Source: a virus
IMG/VR virus record: IMGVR_UViG_3300017758_000199
Coordinates: 1 to 20,399 of that record
Direction: 5' to 3' (one strand)
DNA: 20,399 nt
Position 1 is the stretch's first letter, and each line of letters begins with the position of its first letter. Shown here piece after piece: positions 7,404 through 14,241 of the stretch. The notes under the pieces are model-generated. The model saw only the letters and a list, made by a program, of their open reading frames with translations, ran no database searches and was not told the DNA's origin. The position numbers and the translations under genes are program-made.

Positions 7404-7622
7404 ATGAGCCAGAACGAACTATTATTGAACCACATGAAGCGCGGCAAGCGCATCACTCGCCTGATTGCTATGTACGAATACAAAGTACAAAACATCACAG
7501 CGCGGATCACAGACCTTAGGTCATTTGGTTGGAACGTCAAAACTTCCAAAAAGAGAGATGCTAACAACGCAATGTACGCTGAGTATTACCTAGGTAAACC
7601 TCATCGCGTAGCGCAGTCATAA
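7404..7622 (+). CDS. Small helix-turn-helix protein (HTH_39-like)
   Basis: A 72-residue protein. The opening MSQNELLLNHMKRGKRITRL, followed by a helix, then ARITDLRSFGWNVKT and a final AEYYL strand, matches the short winged-helix family seen in many phages (HTH_39-like). It begins directly after the endonuclease stop and its own stop overlaps a tiny downstream ORF. The basic character fits DNA binding; target and role are unknown. Confidence 0.7.
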   Translation: MSQNELLLNHMKRGKRITRLIAMYEYKVQNITARITDLRSFGWNVKTSKKRDANNAMYAEYYLGKPHRVAQS

Positions 7623-7705
7623 TGGGCGTCATGGGAGGCTTTCCGGTCTCAGTGCCAGATGCCATCATCATTATTATGCTGACGATCATACTGATCAAGC
7701 GTTGA
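7622..7705 (+). CDS. 27-residue membrane micro-protein
   Basis: An ATG overlapping the upstream TAA (TAATGG) opens a 27-codon frame. The product has a short Gly/Pro/Ser-rich start and a hydrophobic helix (AIIIIMLTIILI) ending in Lys-Arg. The overlap and the single-TM design, also seen in two minus-strand micro-ORFs, support translation, but the frame is short enough to arise by chance. Confidence 0.4.
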   Translation: MGVMGGFPVSVPDAIIIIMLTIILIKR

Positions 7706-7712
7706 TAGTAAC

Positions 7713-7730
7713 CAATTGACCGCACTAGGG
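7713..7730 (+). promoter_or_regulatory. Weak T7-like promoter
   Basis: CAATTGACCGCACTAGGG shares the CCGCACTA core with the sites at 3775 and 14145 and has G at the expected +1, but matches the 3775 site at only about 12 of 18 positions. It lies directly before a terminator hairpin and the thymidylate-synthase-like gene. Confidence 0.45.
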
Positions 7731-7753
7731 CGCCCTTATGGGCGTCCTTTTTA
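7726..7753 (+). terminator. Terminator/attenuator hairpin before the pyrimidine cassette
   Basis: AGGGCGCCC (7727-7735) pairs with GGGCGTCCT (7740-7748) around TTAT and is followed by TTTTT. It separates the SSB-endonuclease genes from the next genes, or attenuates transcription into them. Confidence 0.75.
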
Positions 7754-7765
7754 TTTGGAGGTTAT

Positions 7766-8530
7766 ATGAGAGCAAATCAAACATGGGTTGAAGCAGTAGA
7801 TCACGTGTTTCACCAGTACGAAAATATTGTGTCACCACGTGGCCAAGAAGTACGTGAAGTAAATCAAGCTATTTATACCGTCGACTGGAACTATCCAGTT
7901 GTTACAAACAAATCAAGAAATCTAAACTACAAATTTATGTTTGGCGAAGCCGCTTGGATACTTAGCGGCAGTAACGATGTAGAGACTATCTCAAGCTACA
8001 TGAAATCTTACGCAAAGTTTAGTGACGATAATGTAACATTGAACGGTGCCTACGGCCCTAAAATAATAGACCAGATGTCATGGGCAGCCAAAGAGCTTGC
8101 TAAGGACAATGACACACGCCGTTGCTACATCAACATATGGCGTGAACGGCCAGGCGAGTCAAAAGACATACCATGCACAGTTGGCATGCAGTTTATGATA
8201 CGTGATGGCAAACTAAACTTGTTTGTCAACATGCGATCACAAGATGTCGTGCTTGGCATGCCTTATGATATTTTCAGCTTTTCTATGATTGCAAAAGCTA
8301 TGCAGCTGATGCTGTACAAAACTCACGACATAGCAGTCGTGCCTGGCGAACTAAAAGTAACCGTAAATTCACTTCATATTTATGAGCAGCATTACGCTGA
8401 CGTTGCTGACTGGTTGACATGTGACTGTCACCGCTTTGCAGTAGACACAAATCTTAGTGAAAAAATAAGCAACTGCCTTACACCAAGCGAGCTTATACAA
8501 GGTCTGCGTGAGTTAGCAGAACTATGGTAA
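7766..8530 (+). CDS. Thymidylate-synthase-fold dCMP (hydroxy)methylase candidate
   Basis: A 254-residue ThyA-family enzyme. Visible motifs are Glu61 in FGEAAW, GAYGP, the nucleophile Cys137 in DIPCTVGMQF, Arg157-Ser-x-Asp160 in MRSQDVVLG, Asp168 in GMPYDIF and His204-x-Tyr206. Spacing Cys-20-Arg-11-Asp is identical to E. coli ThyA Cys146/Arg166/Asn177, so Asp168 replaces the Asn that recognises dUMP. In T4 gp42 (dCMP hydroxymethylase) this position is Asp, and Asn-to-Asp in ThyA is known to shift preference to dCMP. I infer dCMP hydroxymethylation or methylation for modified phage DNA; methylation of dUMP is less likely. A GGAGG site lies upstream. The next gene starts within its last codons and is a dNMP kinase, which would phosphorylate the product. 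Confidence 0.82.
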   Translation: MRANQTWVEAVDHVFHQYENIVSPRGQEVREVNQAIYTVDWNYPVVTNKSRNLNYKFMFGEAAWILSGSNDVETISSYMKSYAKFSDDNVTLNGAYGPKIIDQMSWAAKELAKDNDTRRCYINIWRERPGESKDIPCTVGMQFMIRDGKLNLFVNMRSQDVVLGMPYDIFSFSMIAKAMQLMLYKTHDIAVVPGELKVTVNSLHIYEQHYADVADWLTCDCHRFAVDTNLSEKISNCLTPSELIQGLRELAELW

Positions 8531-9030
8531 TTATTGAAGGCGCTGACGGAACAGGCAAAACCACTTTAGCACACGGAATAGCAAAGTGGCTCGACGCGCA
8601 ATACATACATTGCTCATATCATCCATCATGGGATATTGAAACTTATCACAGACACGTCTTGCATTTTGCAGGCAAGCTAGAAGAGCAGTCTAGCGTTGAG
8701 GTTGTGATTGACAGGTGGGCTATAAGCGAAGCTGCTTACGGCAATGCTTACAGATCAAAACCTGCTTACGATACTAAAGCGCTGCATGATGAAGCTATGC
8801 GTGCTTACAACCCAACACTCATTTACTGCCATAATAATCAAGCAATTGAAAATCACAAAACACGACTGTTTGAACGCGACGAGATGTTTGAAGACATTTC
8901 GCCTGTAGTTGAGCAGTACGAAAACATCATGGCTAGCGGTGACTACGCTTCATACATTCCATACGACTACACCAACATGGATATGTCGAAGTTCATCGTA
9001 TTACATTTTTATCATTGGGGGATCGCATGA
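8524..9030 (+). CDS. Deoxynucleoside monophosphate kinase (thymidylate-kinase-like)
   Basis: A 168-residue P-loop kinase. Walker A is IEGADGTGKTT (Gly6-Thr14), the form of thymidylate kinases. VVIDRWAISEAAYG is the DRx segment that binds the nucleotide, and a lid-like Arg-rich stretch (KTRLFERDEMFED) follows. It would phosphorylate dTMP or the modified dNMP made by the enzyme encoded just upstream, with which it overlaps by 7 bp. T4 uses gene 1 kinase for hydroxymethyl-dCMP, which makes that pairing plausible; the substrate is inferred. The next gene overlaps its stop (ATGA). Confidence 0.85.
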   Translation: MVIIEGADGTGKTTLAHGIAKWLDAQYIHCSYHPSWDIETYHRHVLHFAGKLEEQSSVEVVIDRWAISEAAYGNAYRSKPAYDTKALHDEAMRAYNPTLIYCHNNQAIENHKTRLFERDEMFEDISPVVEQYENIMASGDYASYIPYDYTNMDMSKFIVLHFYHWGIA

Positions 9031-9425
9031 GCATCACAGCTGACATATACGCGCTGCAGGCAAAGTATGGCTTTAACCACGAACCTTTAAACGCCGACAA
9101 ACTTACTTTGCGAGTAGATCAGATAGAAGAAGAATTTAATGAACTGCTAAATGCGTTCTTGCACAAAGATGCAGAAGAATTTGTTGATGCTTGCATTGAC
9201 ATATCTGTATTTGCGTTAGGCACGCTTGCACTACTTGGCGTTGATATTGATGAAGCATGGGCGGAAGTCCACGCAGCAAACATGTCAAAAGTAAGAGGCG
9301 TAAAAGAAGGCCGCGAGCATTCAGGCGGTTGGGACTTAATCAAACCAAAAGGCTGGGAGGCACCCGATCATGCAGGAAACACAGGCTTCTTTTCAGACGC
9401 ACTCAGCTTGCGAACAATGCGGTAG
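9027..9425 (+). CDS. MazG-like all-alpha NTP pyrophosphatase
   Basis: A 132-residue protein with the metal-binding pattern of the MazG/dUTPase-like all-alpha family: E35-E-x-x-E39 (IEEEFNELLNAF) and E51-x-x-D54 (EEFVDACID), followed by the WAEVHAANMSKV motif common in phage members. It would hydrolyse an NTP or dNTP to the monophosphate and pyrophosphate. Following the ThyA-like enzyme and kinase, a dCTPase-like role supplying dCMP and removing unmodified dCTP (as T4 gp56) is possible but not shown. I chose the ATG at 9027 over the in-frame TTG at 9015 because GGGGGA upstream then serves as ribosome binding site. The primase gene starts inside its 3' end. Confidence 0.8.
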   Translation: MSITADIYALQAKYGFNHEPLNADKLTLRVDQIEEEFNELLNAFLHKDAEEFVDACIDISVFALGTLALLGVDIDEAWAEVHAANMSKVRGVKEGREHSGGWDLIKPKGWEAPDHAGNTGFFSDALSLRTMR

Positions 9426-10965
9426 TAGCGACGCCAAAGGTATCTACGAAGACGGACATGCTTATTGCTTTGCATGTGAAACGTACTTTGGAGGTAACGA
9501 TGAAGAATCCATTAGCGAAGGAAATCCGTTCGCCAAAATACAGGCAACGGATAATAAAGAAGCGCAAGCTCTATACGCGCAAGGAAAAGCACAAGCACTC
9601 AAGACCCGAGGCATTACGCAGGAAACCTGCAAGCACTTCGGCTATCGAGTTGGCAACGGCAAACACCTTGCGCCGTACAGAGTTAATGGCAAAATCGTTG
9701 CACTCAAAACACGTGACGCCGACAAAAACTTTAGCGTTGTCGGTGACGGAAAGAAGCTACCGTTATTTGGTCAGCATCTTCAAAGCAAAGGCAAAAAACT
9801 GTTTGTGACAGAGGGAGAGCTAGATGCTCTTTCTCTCTCACAGGCGCTTGGTAACCGCTGGCCTGTAGTATCTGTACCTAATGGTGCAAAGAGTGCGCCA
9901 GAGGCCATCAGAAGAGAGCTAGAGTATGTAATGAACTTTGAGTCTGTGGTCTTTATGTTTGACCAAGACGCGCCAGGCTTAGAAGCAGCAAAAGCATGTG
10001 CTGATCTTATAGAGCCTGGCAAAGCTCACGTAGCTACACTACCTCTCAAAGATGCAAACCAAATGCTTCAAGAAGGCCAGCTAAAAGAGCTAGTCAAGGC
10101 AGCATGGGATGCACCTGTTTATAGACCTGACGGTATTGTTGCAGCCAAAGATTTATATGAGCTTGTGGCGTCTGAAGATCGAGTAGACTCTACAGCTTAT
10201 CCTTACGACTTTATGAACGAAAAGACTAAGGGTATGCGCAAAGGCGAGCTTGTTACAATCACCGCAGGTAGCGGTATGGGCAAGTCGGCATTTGTACGTG
10301 AACTTGCACATCACCTTGTTAAGGAGGATGAACGTGTTGGTCTTCTCTTTCTTGAAGAAAATATCAAACGCACTCTCACAGGTCTTGTATCAATTGAGCT
10401 TAACAAGCCTCTTCATATTGACCGCGAAGGTGTTAAGCAAAGTGATATTCGTACTGCGTTTAACTCTGTATTCGGCAATGGCAACGTATTTGTCTACGAT
10501 CATTTCGGTAGCGTTTCTTTGGAACACATCATTGCGAAGCTACGTTACTTGGCACACGGAGAACAGTGTTCTTGGATTATCATTGATCATCTTTCCATTA
10601 TGGTTTCTGGCCTTGATGTACCGGATGAGAGAAAAGCTATTGACGTAATTATGACACGTCTACGCACCTTTGTTGAAGAAACAGGTGTTGGCATGCTTTT
10701 GGTATCACACTTACGCAGACCAATGGGCGACAAAGGTTTTGAAGAAGGTGCACAAGTATCTTTGAACAGCCTGCGTGGCTCACACTCTATAGGTCAGCTT
10801 TCAGACATGGTTATTGGTCTAGAACGCGACCAACAATCAGACTCAAATGAAACAATTGTACGTGTTGTAAAGAATAGATTTACAGGCGCGACAGGCAGAG
10901 CTGGCAGCCTAATGTATAACGAGGCAACTGGCAGATTGGAGACAATGGATGCGGTTGGTTTTTGA
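9370..10965 (+). CDS. Bifunctional primase-helicase, T7 gp4-like
   Basis: A 531-residue replication protein. An N-terminal Cys4 zinc-binding domain (Cys14-x2-Cys17 and Cys33-x2-Cys36) should read the primer initiation site. The TOPRIM primase domain shows FVTEGELDALSLSQ and FMFDQDAPG. The C-terminal RecA-like helicase has Walker A AGSGMGKS (Lys305), a LFLEEN segment, Walker B WIIIDHLS, and a VSHLRRP motif. The size is close to the T7 gp4 566. GGGAGG precedes the start, which overlaps the pyrophosphatase gene by 56 bp in another frame. The DNA polymerase begins inside its last 17 bases, matching their joint action at the fork. Confidence 0.95.
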   Translation: MQETQASFQTHSACEQCGSSDAKGIYEDGHAYCFACETYFGGNDEESISEGNPFAKIQATDNKEAQALYAQGKAQALKTRGITQETCKHFGYRVGNGKHLAPYRVNGKIVALKTRDADKNFSVVGDGKKLPLFGQHLQSKGKKLFVTEGELDALSLSQALGNRWPVVSVPNGAKSAPEAIRRELEYVMNFESVVFMFDQDAPGLEAAKACADLIEPGKAHVATLPLKDANQMLQEGQLKELVKAAWDAPVYRPDGIVAAKDLYELVASEDRVDSTAYPYDFMNEKTKGMRKGELVTITAGSGMGKSAFVRELAHHLVKEDERVGLLFLEENIKRTLTGLVSIELNKPLHIDREGVKQSDIRTAFNSVFGNGNVFVYDHFGSVSLEHIIAKLRYLAHGEQCSWIIIDHLSIMVSGLDVPDERKAIDVIMTRLRTFVEETGVGMLLVSHLRRPMGDKGFEEGAQVSLNSLRGSHSIGQLSDMVIGLERDQQSDSNETIVRVVKNRFTGATGRAGSLMYNEATGRLETMDAVGF

Positions 10966-12667
10966 CATTGAAGCAAACCACCTTTTAGACGAAGTAACTA
11001 CCATCCACTGCATATGCACACACAATTATGAAACAGGCGAAGCACGTAGTTTTAGACCTGATCAGATTAGCGAAGGCCTAGATTATCTGCAGCAAGCAGA
11101 CGAACTAATTGGCCACAACATTATAGGTTACGACATACCTGTAATACAAAAGCTACATAGCAAATTCAAAGCACCTAAACTGACAGACACGTTGTCTATG
11201 TCACGTCTTATGTTTCCAAATATTAAAGACAAAGACTTTCTGAAAAAGCCTAAAGACATGCCTACAAAAATGTATGGCAGACAAGGCTTGGCAGCATGGG
11301 GTTTTCGTCTTGGTGAATATAAAGACAATTACGAATTAGGCTTTGAAGAGTTCAACGACGAGATGTTGTCGTACTGTGAACAAGACGTACAAGTAAACGT
11401 TAAGCTATATAAATTGTGTCTGGATACGAACACTGATGAAAGGGCTATTAATCTTGAGCATGAGATCAATATGGTTACAGTACAAATGGAGAATACTGGC
11501 TTTCATTTTGACGTGGCTAATGCTGCTACACTATACGGTGAACTAGCAAACAAGCGCGACATTATTAAACGCTCGATGGAAGAGAATTTTGAAGGCACAT
11601 TAAAAACCTACAAAACAAAACCATCGGTAGTTATTCCATTTAACCCATCAAGCAGACAGCAAATTGCTGCACAGTTGATTAACAAGTACGGTTGGAAACC
11701 ATCAGAATGGACACCAGCTGGTCAACCTAAAATTGACGAAGATACTTTATCAAATCTCAAGTACCCAGAAGCACAACAACTCGCTGAATACTTTATGTTA
11801 GAGAAGCGCATTGGCATGATAGCGGAGGGTAATAATGGCTATCTTAAACTCGTGGACAGATCATCTAAACTCCGTGGCAGATATATCACCAACGGAGCAA
11901 TTACCGGACGAGCAACCCACTTTGCCCCCAACTTGGCTCAAGTGCCCTCATTGCGGGTGCCTTACGGCAAAGACATACGCGAGCTCTTTACAGTGCCCGA
12001 TGGGTGGACCATGGTCGGTTGTGACTTGTCAGGAATCGAGCTTAGATGCCTTGCACACTACTTATGCCCTTGGGATGATGGAGCTTACGCAAAACTAATT
12101 CTTGAAGCAGATATACACACTGCAAATCAAGAGGCAGCAGGCTTGCCTGACCGTGACGCAGCAAAGAAGTTTATTTATACGCTTGTCTATGGCGGCGGCG
12201 ACCAAAAGCTAGGTGAAATCATTGGCAAAGGTCGAGACGCAGGTCGGCAAATGAAGAACAAATTCTTCAATGCTATGCCAGCGTTTAAGCGACTTAGAAC
12301 AACAGTAGAGTCAACACTAGAGTCACGTGGGCACTTGATTGGTCTTGATGGCCGCAAGCTATATCCACGCAGCCAACACAGCGCACTTAACACACTATTG
12401 CAATCTGCAGGTGCGTTGGTTGCAAAGCAGTGGCTGATCTACGCGTTTGACGACATTAGCAATACTTATAAGCATGGCTGGAACGAGCAGTTTGTCTTTA
12501 GTGGATGGATCCACGATGAGGTGCAGGCTTCCTGTGCGGAGGAGATCTCTGAAGATGTCGGTAATAGACTTAGAAGAGCAGCGGAAAAAGCTGGAGAAAA
12601 GTTCAACTTCAAATGCAGAGTTGACGCCGAGTATGGTCGAGGATCTAGCTGGGCATCAACCCACTGA
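10949..12667 (+). CDS. Family A DNA polymerase, T7 gp5-like
   Basis: A 572-residue replicative polymerase, shorter than the 704 of T7. The N-terminal 3'-5' exonuclease shows FDIEANHL (Asp6, Glu8), IGHNIIGYD and YCEQDVQVN. Polymerase motifs follow: motif A GCDLSGIELRCLAHYL, motif B RDAAKKFIYTLVYGGGDQKL and motif C GWIHDEVQASC, all with catalytic Asp residues present. The shorter length suggests a reduced thumb or missing thioredoxin-binding insert, so dependence on host thioredoxin is doubtful. A GGAG site and overlap with the primase-helicase indicate coupling. Confidence 0.95.
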   Translation: MRLVFDIEANHLLDEVTTIHCICTHNYETGEARSFRPDQISEGLDYLQQADELIGHNIIGYDIPVIQKLHSKFKAPKLTDTLSMSRLMFPNIKDKDFLKKPKDMPTKMYGRQGLAAWGFRLGEYKDNYELGFEEFNDEMLSYCEQDVQVNVKLYKLCLDTNTDERAINLEHEINMVTVQMENTGFHFDVANAATLYGELANKRDIIKRSMEENFEGTLKTYKTKPSVVIPFNPSSRQQIAAQLINKYGWKPSEWTPAGQPKIDEDTLSNLKYPEAQQLAEYFMLEKRIGMIAEGNNGYLKLVDRSSKLRGRYITNGAITGRATHFAPNLAQVPSLRVPYGKDIRELFTVPDGWTMVGCDLSGIELRCLAHYLCPWDDGAYAKLILEADIHTANQEAAGLPDRDAAKKFIYTLVYGGGDQKLGEIIGKGRDAGRQMKNKFFNAMPAFKRLRTTVESTLESRGHLIGLDGRKLYPRSQHSALNTLLQSAGALVAKQWLIYAFDDISNTYKHGWNEQFVFSGWIHDEVQASCAEEISEDVGNRLRRAAEKAGEKFNFKCRVDAEYGRGSSWASTH

Positions 12668-12908
12668 TAATGATGCAGAAGCAGTAGAAGTACTCGCTAA
12701 ATCTCATTTTGAAGGTTTTACAACTAGAAGTAATTTTGCACGAAAGCACGCAGACGTTGTGGCTATGCTTGGTTGCTGCGGTCTAATAACGACCTCAGTA
12801 GCTGGCAACCAATGGACAAACCTTTGGAAAGTTTCGCCTGAGGGTCTGCAGTTTTTGCAAGATATTATGGAAGAATTATATGAGCAAGAAGAACCATTTA
12901 CTGATTGA
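12555..12908 (+). CDS. Hypothetical protein between polymerase and exonuclease
   Basis: A 117-residue protein I do not recognise. The N-terminus (MSVIDLEEQRKKLEKS) looks like an amphipathic helix. Residues about 50-105 alternate helices and short strands (FARKHADVVAMLGCCGLITT, LWKVSPEGLQFLQDI), possibly a winged-helix fold. The start is uncertain: ATG at 12555 has a GGAG about ten bases upstream but overlaps the polymerase by 113 bp; ATG at 12630 would overlap less but has no ribosome binding site. Its acidic C-terminus (EELYEQEEPFTD) overlaps the exonuclease start. Confidence 0.6.
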   Translation: MSVIDLEEQRKKLEKSSTSNAELTPSMVEDLAGHQPTDNDAEAVEVLAKSHFEGFTTRSNFARKHADVVAMLGCCGLITTSVAGNQWTNLWKVSPEGLQFLQDIMEELYEQEEPFTD

Positions 12909-13629
12909 TGGTGATGGTGTCGTCTTTACAATTTGCGTAGGCTTAGAACACGAGGTGCGTTGGGATGAGAACATTCACACAATCCACTCTAACCTAGAAG
13001 AAGCAATCGATTCCTTTGAAAAATACACAAAGCAAATCAAGCATGAACTAAAAGCTAACGAAGTTACGTTTGTGTTTAGCAGCAAGACTAACTTTCGCAA
13101 AACTGTAGATCCGACATACAAAGGTCACCGCAAGAAAGCCAGAAAGCCATTGGCTTATGGCAGCATGCTAGAATACGTATGGAAACAAAACCACGTAAGA
13201 TGGACATGTGTAGAATACGACCATCTCGAAGCCGACGATGTCTTAGGCATCATGGCTACAAACGGTAGAAACCCAGACAACATCATTGTGTCTGACGACA
13301 AAGACTTACTCACAATACCTACACGCGTTTATCGCCTAGGCGAGCTGCACTATGTGTCACAAGAAAAAGCCGACTACAATTGGCTTAAGCAGACACTGAC
13401 AGGCGACGTTGCTGACGGCTACAAAGGCTGCCCTGGTATAGGCGATAAGTCTGCAGCTAAACTCCTTGAAACTCCAACATGGGAAACCGTGGTTAAAGCC
13501 TTCAAAAAGGCAGGCCTCGGAGAAGCAGAAGCACTTGTGCAAGCACGCTTAGCAAGGATCTTAAGAGCTGAAGATTATGTCGATGGTGAAGTAGTTTTAT
13601 GGAGACCAGATGACACAGTTACGACATGA
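12880..13629 (+). CDS. 5'-3' exonuclease, T7 gp6-like FEN family
   Basis: A 249-residue nuclease that would remove RNA primers and degrade DNA for recombination. Visible are LLIDGDGVVF near the N-terminus, an FRKTVDPTYKGHRKKARKP helical-arch segment, EYDHLEADDVLG with clustered acidic metal ligands, IIVSDDKDLLT, and the helix-hairpin-helix region GDVADGYKGCPGIGDKSAAK. These are the ordered motifs of phage FEN-type exonucleases. The start at 12880 overlaps the preceding gene by 29 bp and has a GGAAGA site. T7-like order (polymerase then exonuclease) supports the call. Confidence 0.92.
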   Translation: MSKKNHLLIDGDGVVFTICVGLEHEVRWDENIHTIHSNLEEAIDSFEKYTKQIKHELKANEVTFVFSSKTNFRKTVDPTYKGHRKKARKPLAYGSMLEYVWKQNHVRWTCVEYDHLEADDVLGIMATNGRNPDNIIVSDDKDLLTIPTRVYRLGELHYVSQEKADYNWLKQTLTGDVADGYKGCPGIGDKSAAKLLETPTWETVVKAFKKAGLGEAEALVQARLARILRAEDYVDGEVVLWRPDDTVTT

Positions 13630-13894
13630 AGAGTTTATGAAACAGATGGCACAAAAAGAACTAAGTGACTACGATGTTATTACACACCCTAGTCACTACA
13701 ATATTGATGGTATCGAGCCAGCAGAATTCATGGAAAGCCTCGGCATTGCCGAAGACTACTACGCTGGCAACATAATTAAGTATATCTCCCGATATAAGCA
13801 TAAAAATGGCATTGAGGATGTCCAAAAGGCAAAACAGTACACAAAAATGCTCCTAGAATTACTTGAGAGCATGCCTGACAAAAGGCTGCTGTAG
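13610..13894 (+). CDS. DUF3310 protein, gp1.7-related domain
   Basis: A 94-residue protein whose core (HPSHYN, DGIEPAEFMESLG, AGNIIKYISRYKHKNG, DVQKAKQYTKMLLELL) is the DUF3310 signature found in many phages. The domain also forms part of T7 gp1.7, a nucleotide kinase, but a 94-residue version lacks enough sequence to assume that activity. GGAG stands eight bases before the start, which overlaps the exonuclease 3' end by 20 bp. It is the last gene before the tRNA/terminator spacer. Confidence 0.8.
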   Translation: MTQLRHEEFMKQMAQKELSDYDVITHPSHYNIDGIEPAEFMESLGIAEDYYAGNIIKYISRYKHKNGIEDVQKAKQYTKMLLELLESMPDKRLL

Positions 13895-13912
13895 GCTTAC
13901 ATCCCTAAACAG

Positions 13913-13976
13913 CTGAAACTGACTGGTGGTGATCCTAGCTATGCTAGTGGTCATCCTCAGTTTCAGACGCCTTTTT
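13913..13976 (+). terminator. Long hairpin ending the replication operon
   Basis: CTGAAACTGA (13913-13922) pairs perfectly with TCAGTTTCAG (13957-13966), with an inner CTAGC/GCTAG stem, followed by ACGCC and five T. The 3' arm doubles as a TTTCAGACGCC element (13961-13971) like those of the minus-strand block. Confidence 0.75.
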
Positions 13977-13991
13977 GCACCCTATGTGATT

Positions 13992-14065
13992 AGAGGCAAA
14001 GTGTTACGGCAGCACATCAGGTTCCAACCCTGACAGAGTGGGTTCAATTCCTACTGCCTCTGCCA
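13992..14065 (+). tRNA. trnW: tRNA-Trp (anticodon CCA), CCA end encoded
   Basis: A full cloverleaf can be drawn. Acceptor AGAGGCA pairs with TGCCTCT (7 of 7), the D-stem is GTGT/GCAC, the anticodon stem is TCAGG/CCTGA with loop TTCCAAC (CCA at 14024-14026), and the T-stem is GTGGG/CCTAC with loop TTCAATT. Discriminator G and templated CCA follow. It reads UGG. It lies between two terminators, alone among phage genes, so it is likely phage-owned and expressed with the flanking region. The D-loop is short and slightly unusual (TACGGCA). Confidence 0.88.
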
Positions 14066-14106
14066 CTTATTTTTTAGTGATACTGCTCTCCGAGTAGTTG
14101 TCCAGG

Positions 14107-14140
14107 TCCCTCAGGCACTCCGTGTCTGGGGGATTTTTTT
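14107..14140 (+). terminator. Strong terminator after tRNA-Trp
   Basis: TCCCTCAGGCAC (14107-14118) pairs with GTGTCTGGGGGA (14122-14133) over 12 bp including two G-T pairs, loop TCC, then seven T. It isolates the RNR operon from upstream transcription. Confidence 0.9.
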
Positions 14141-14144
14141 CGTT

Positions 14145-14162
14145 TAATTAGCCGCACTTAAG
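14145..14162 (+). promoter_or_regulatory. T7-like promoter ahead of nrdJ
   Basis: TAATTAGCCGCACTTAAG matches the site at 3775 at 15 of 18 positions and shares the TAAT-AGCCGCACT frame. The predicted start is G14162. It sits directly after a strong terminator and 80 bp before nrdJ, as expected for a promoter of the phage polymerase. The 14163-14241 leader has repeated CCTA/TAGG-type short motifs (e.g. CCTAGTTTCCTAGAG, TTTCCTTAGG) that may fold. Confidence 0.72.
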
Positions 14163-14241
14163 AGAGCCCTAGTTTCCTAGAGAGCTAAGGATTTCCTTAG
14201 GTGTAGAAGTAGAAGTACCTATAAAGGAACCTATAGACCCT

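Noticed and set aside
9389-9399. Another TTTCAGACGC match inside the pyrophosphatase/primase overlap
   Set aside because: No second box at 16 nt, no terminator before it, and it is within two overlapping genes; probably chance.
9257-9808. Long open frame of 183 codons overlapping pyrophosphatase and primase
   Set aside because: It is a very basic, low-complexity translation in the wrong frame of two well-supported genes.
11835-12098. Open frame of 87 codons with Cys pairs resembling a zinc finger
   Set aside because: It lies wholly inside the DNA polymerase, whose motif A is encoded by the same bases in another frame.
14093-14104. Minus-strand TGGACAACTA box before the strong terminator
   Set aside because: The first box at the required 16-nt spacing is not present (GTGTCTG is one base off) and there is no minus-strand gene to serve; kept only as a curiosity.
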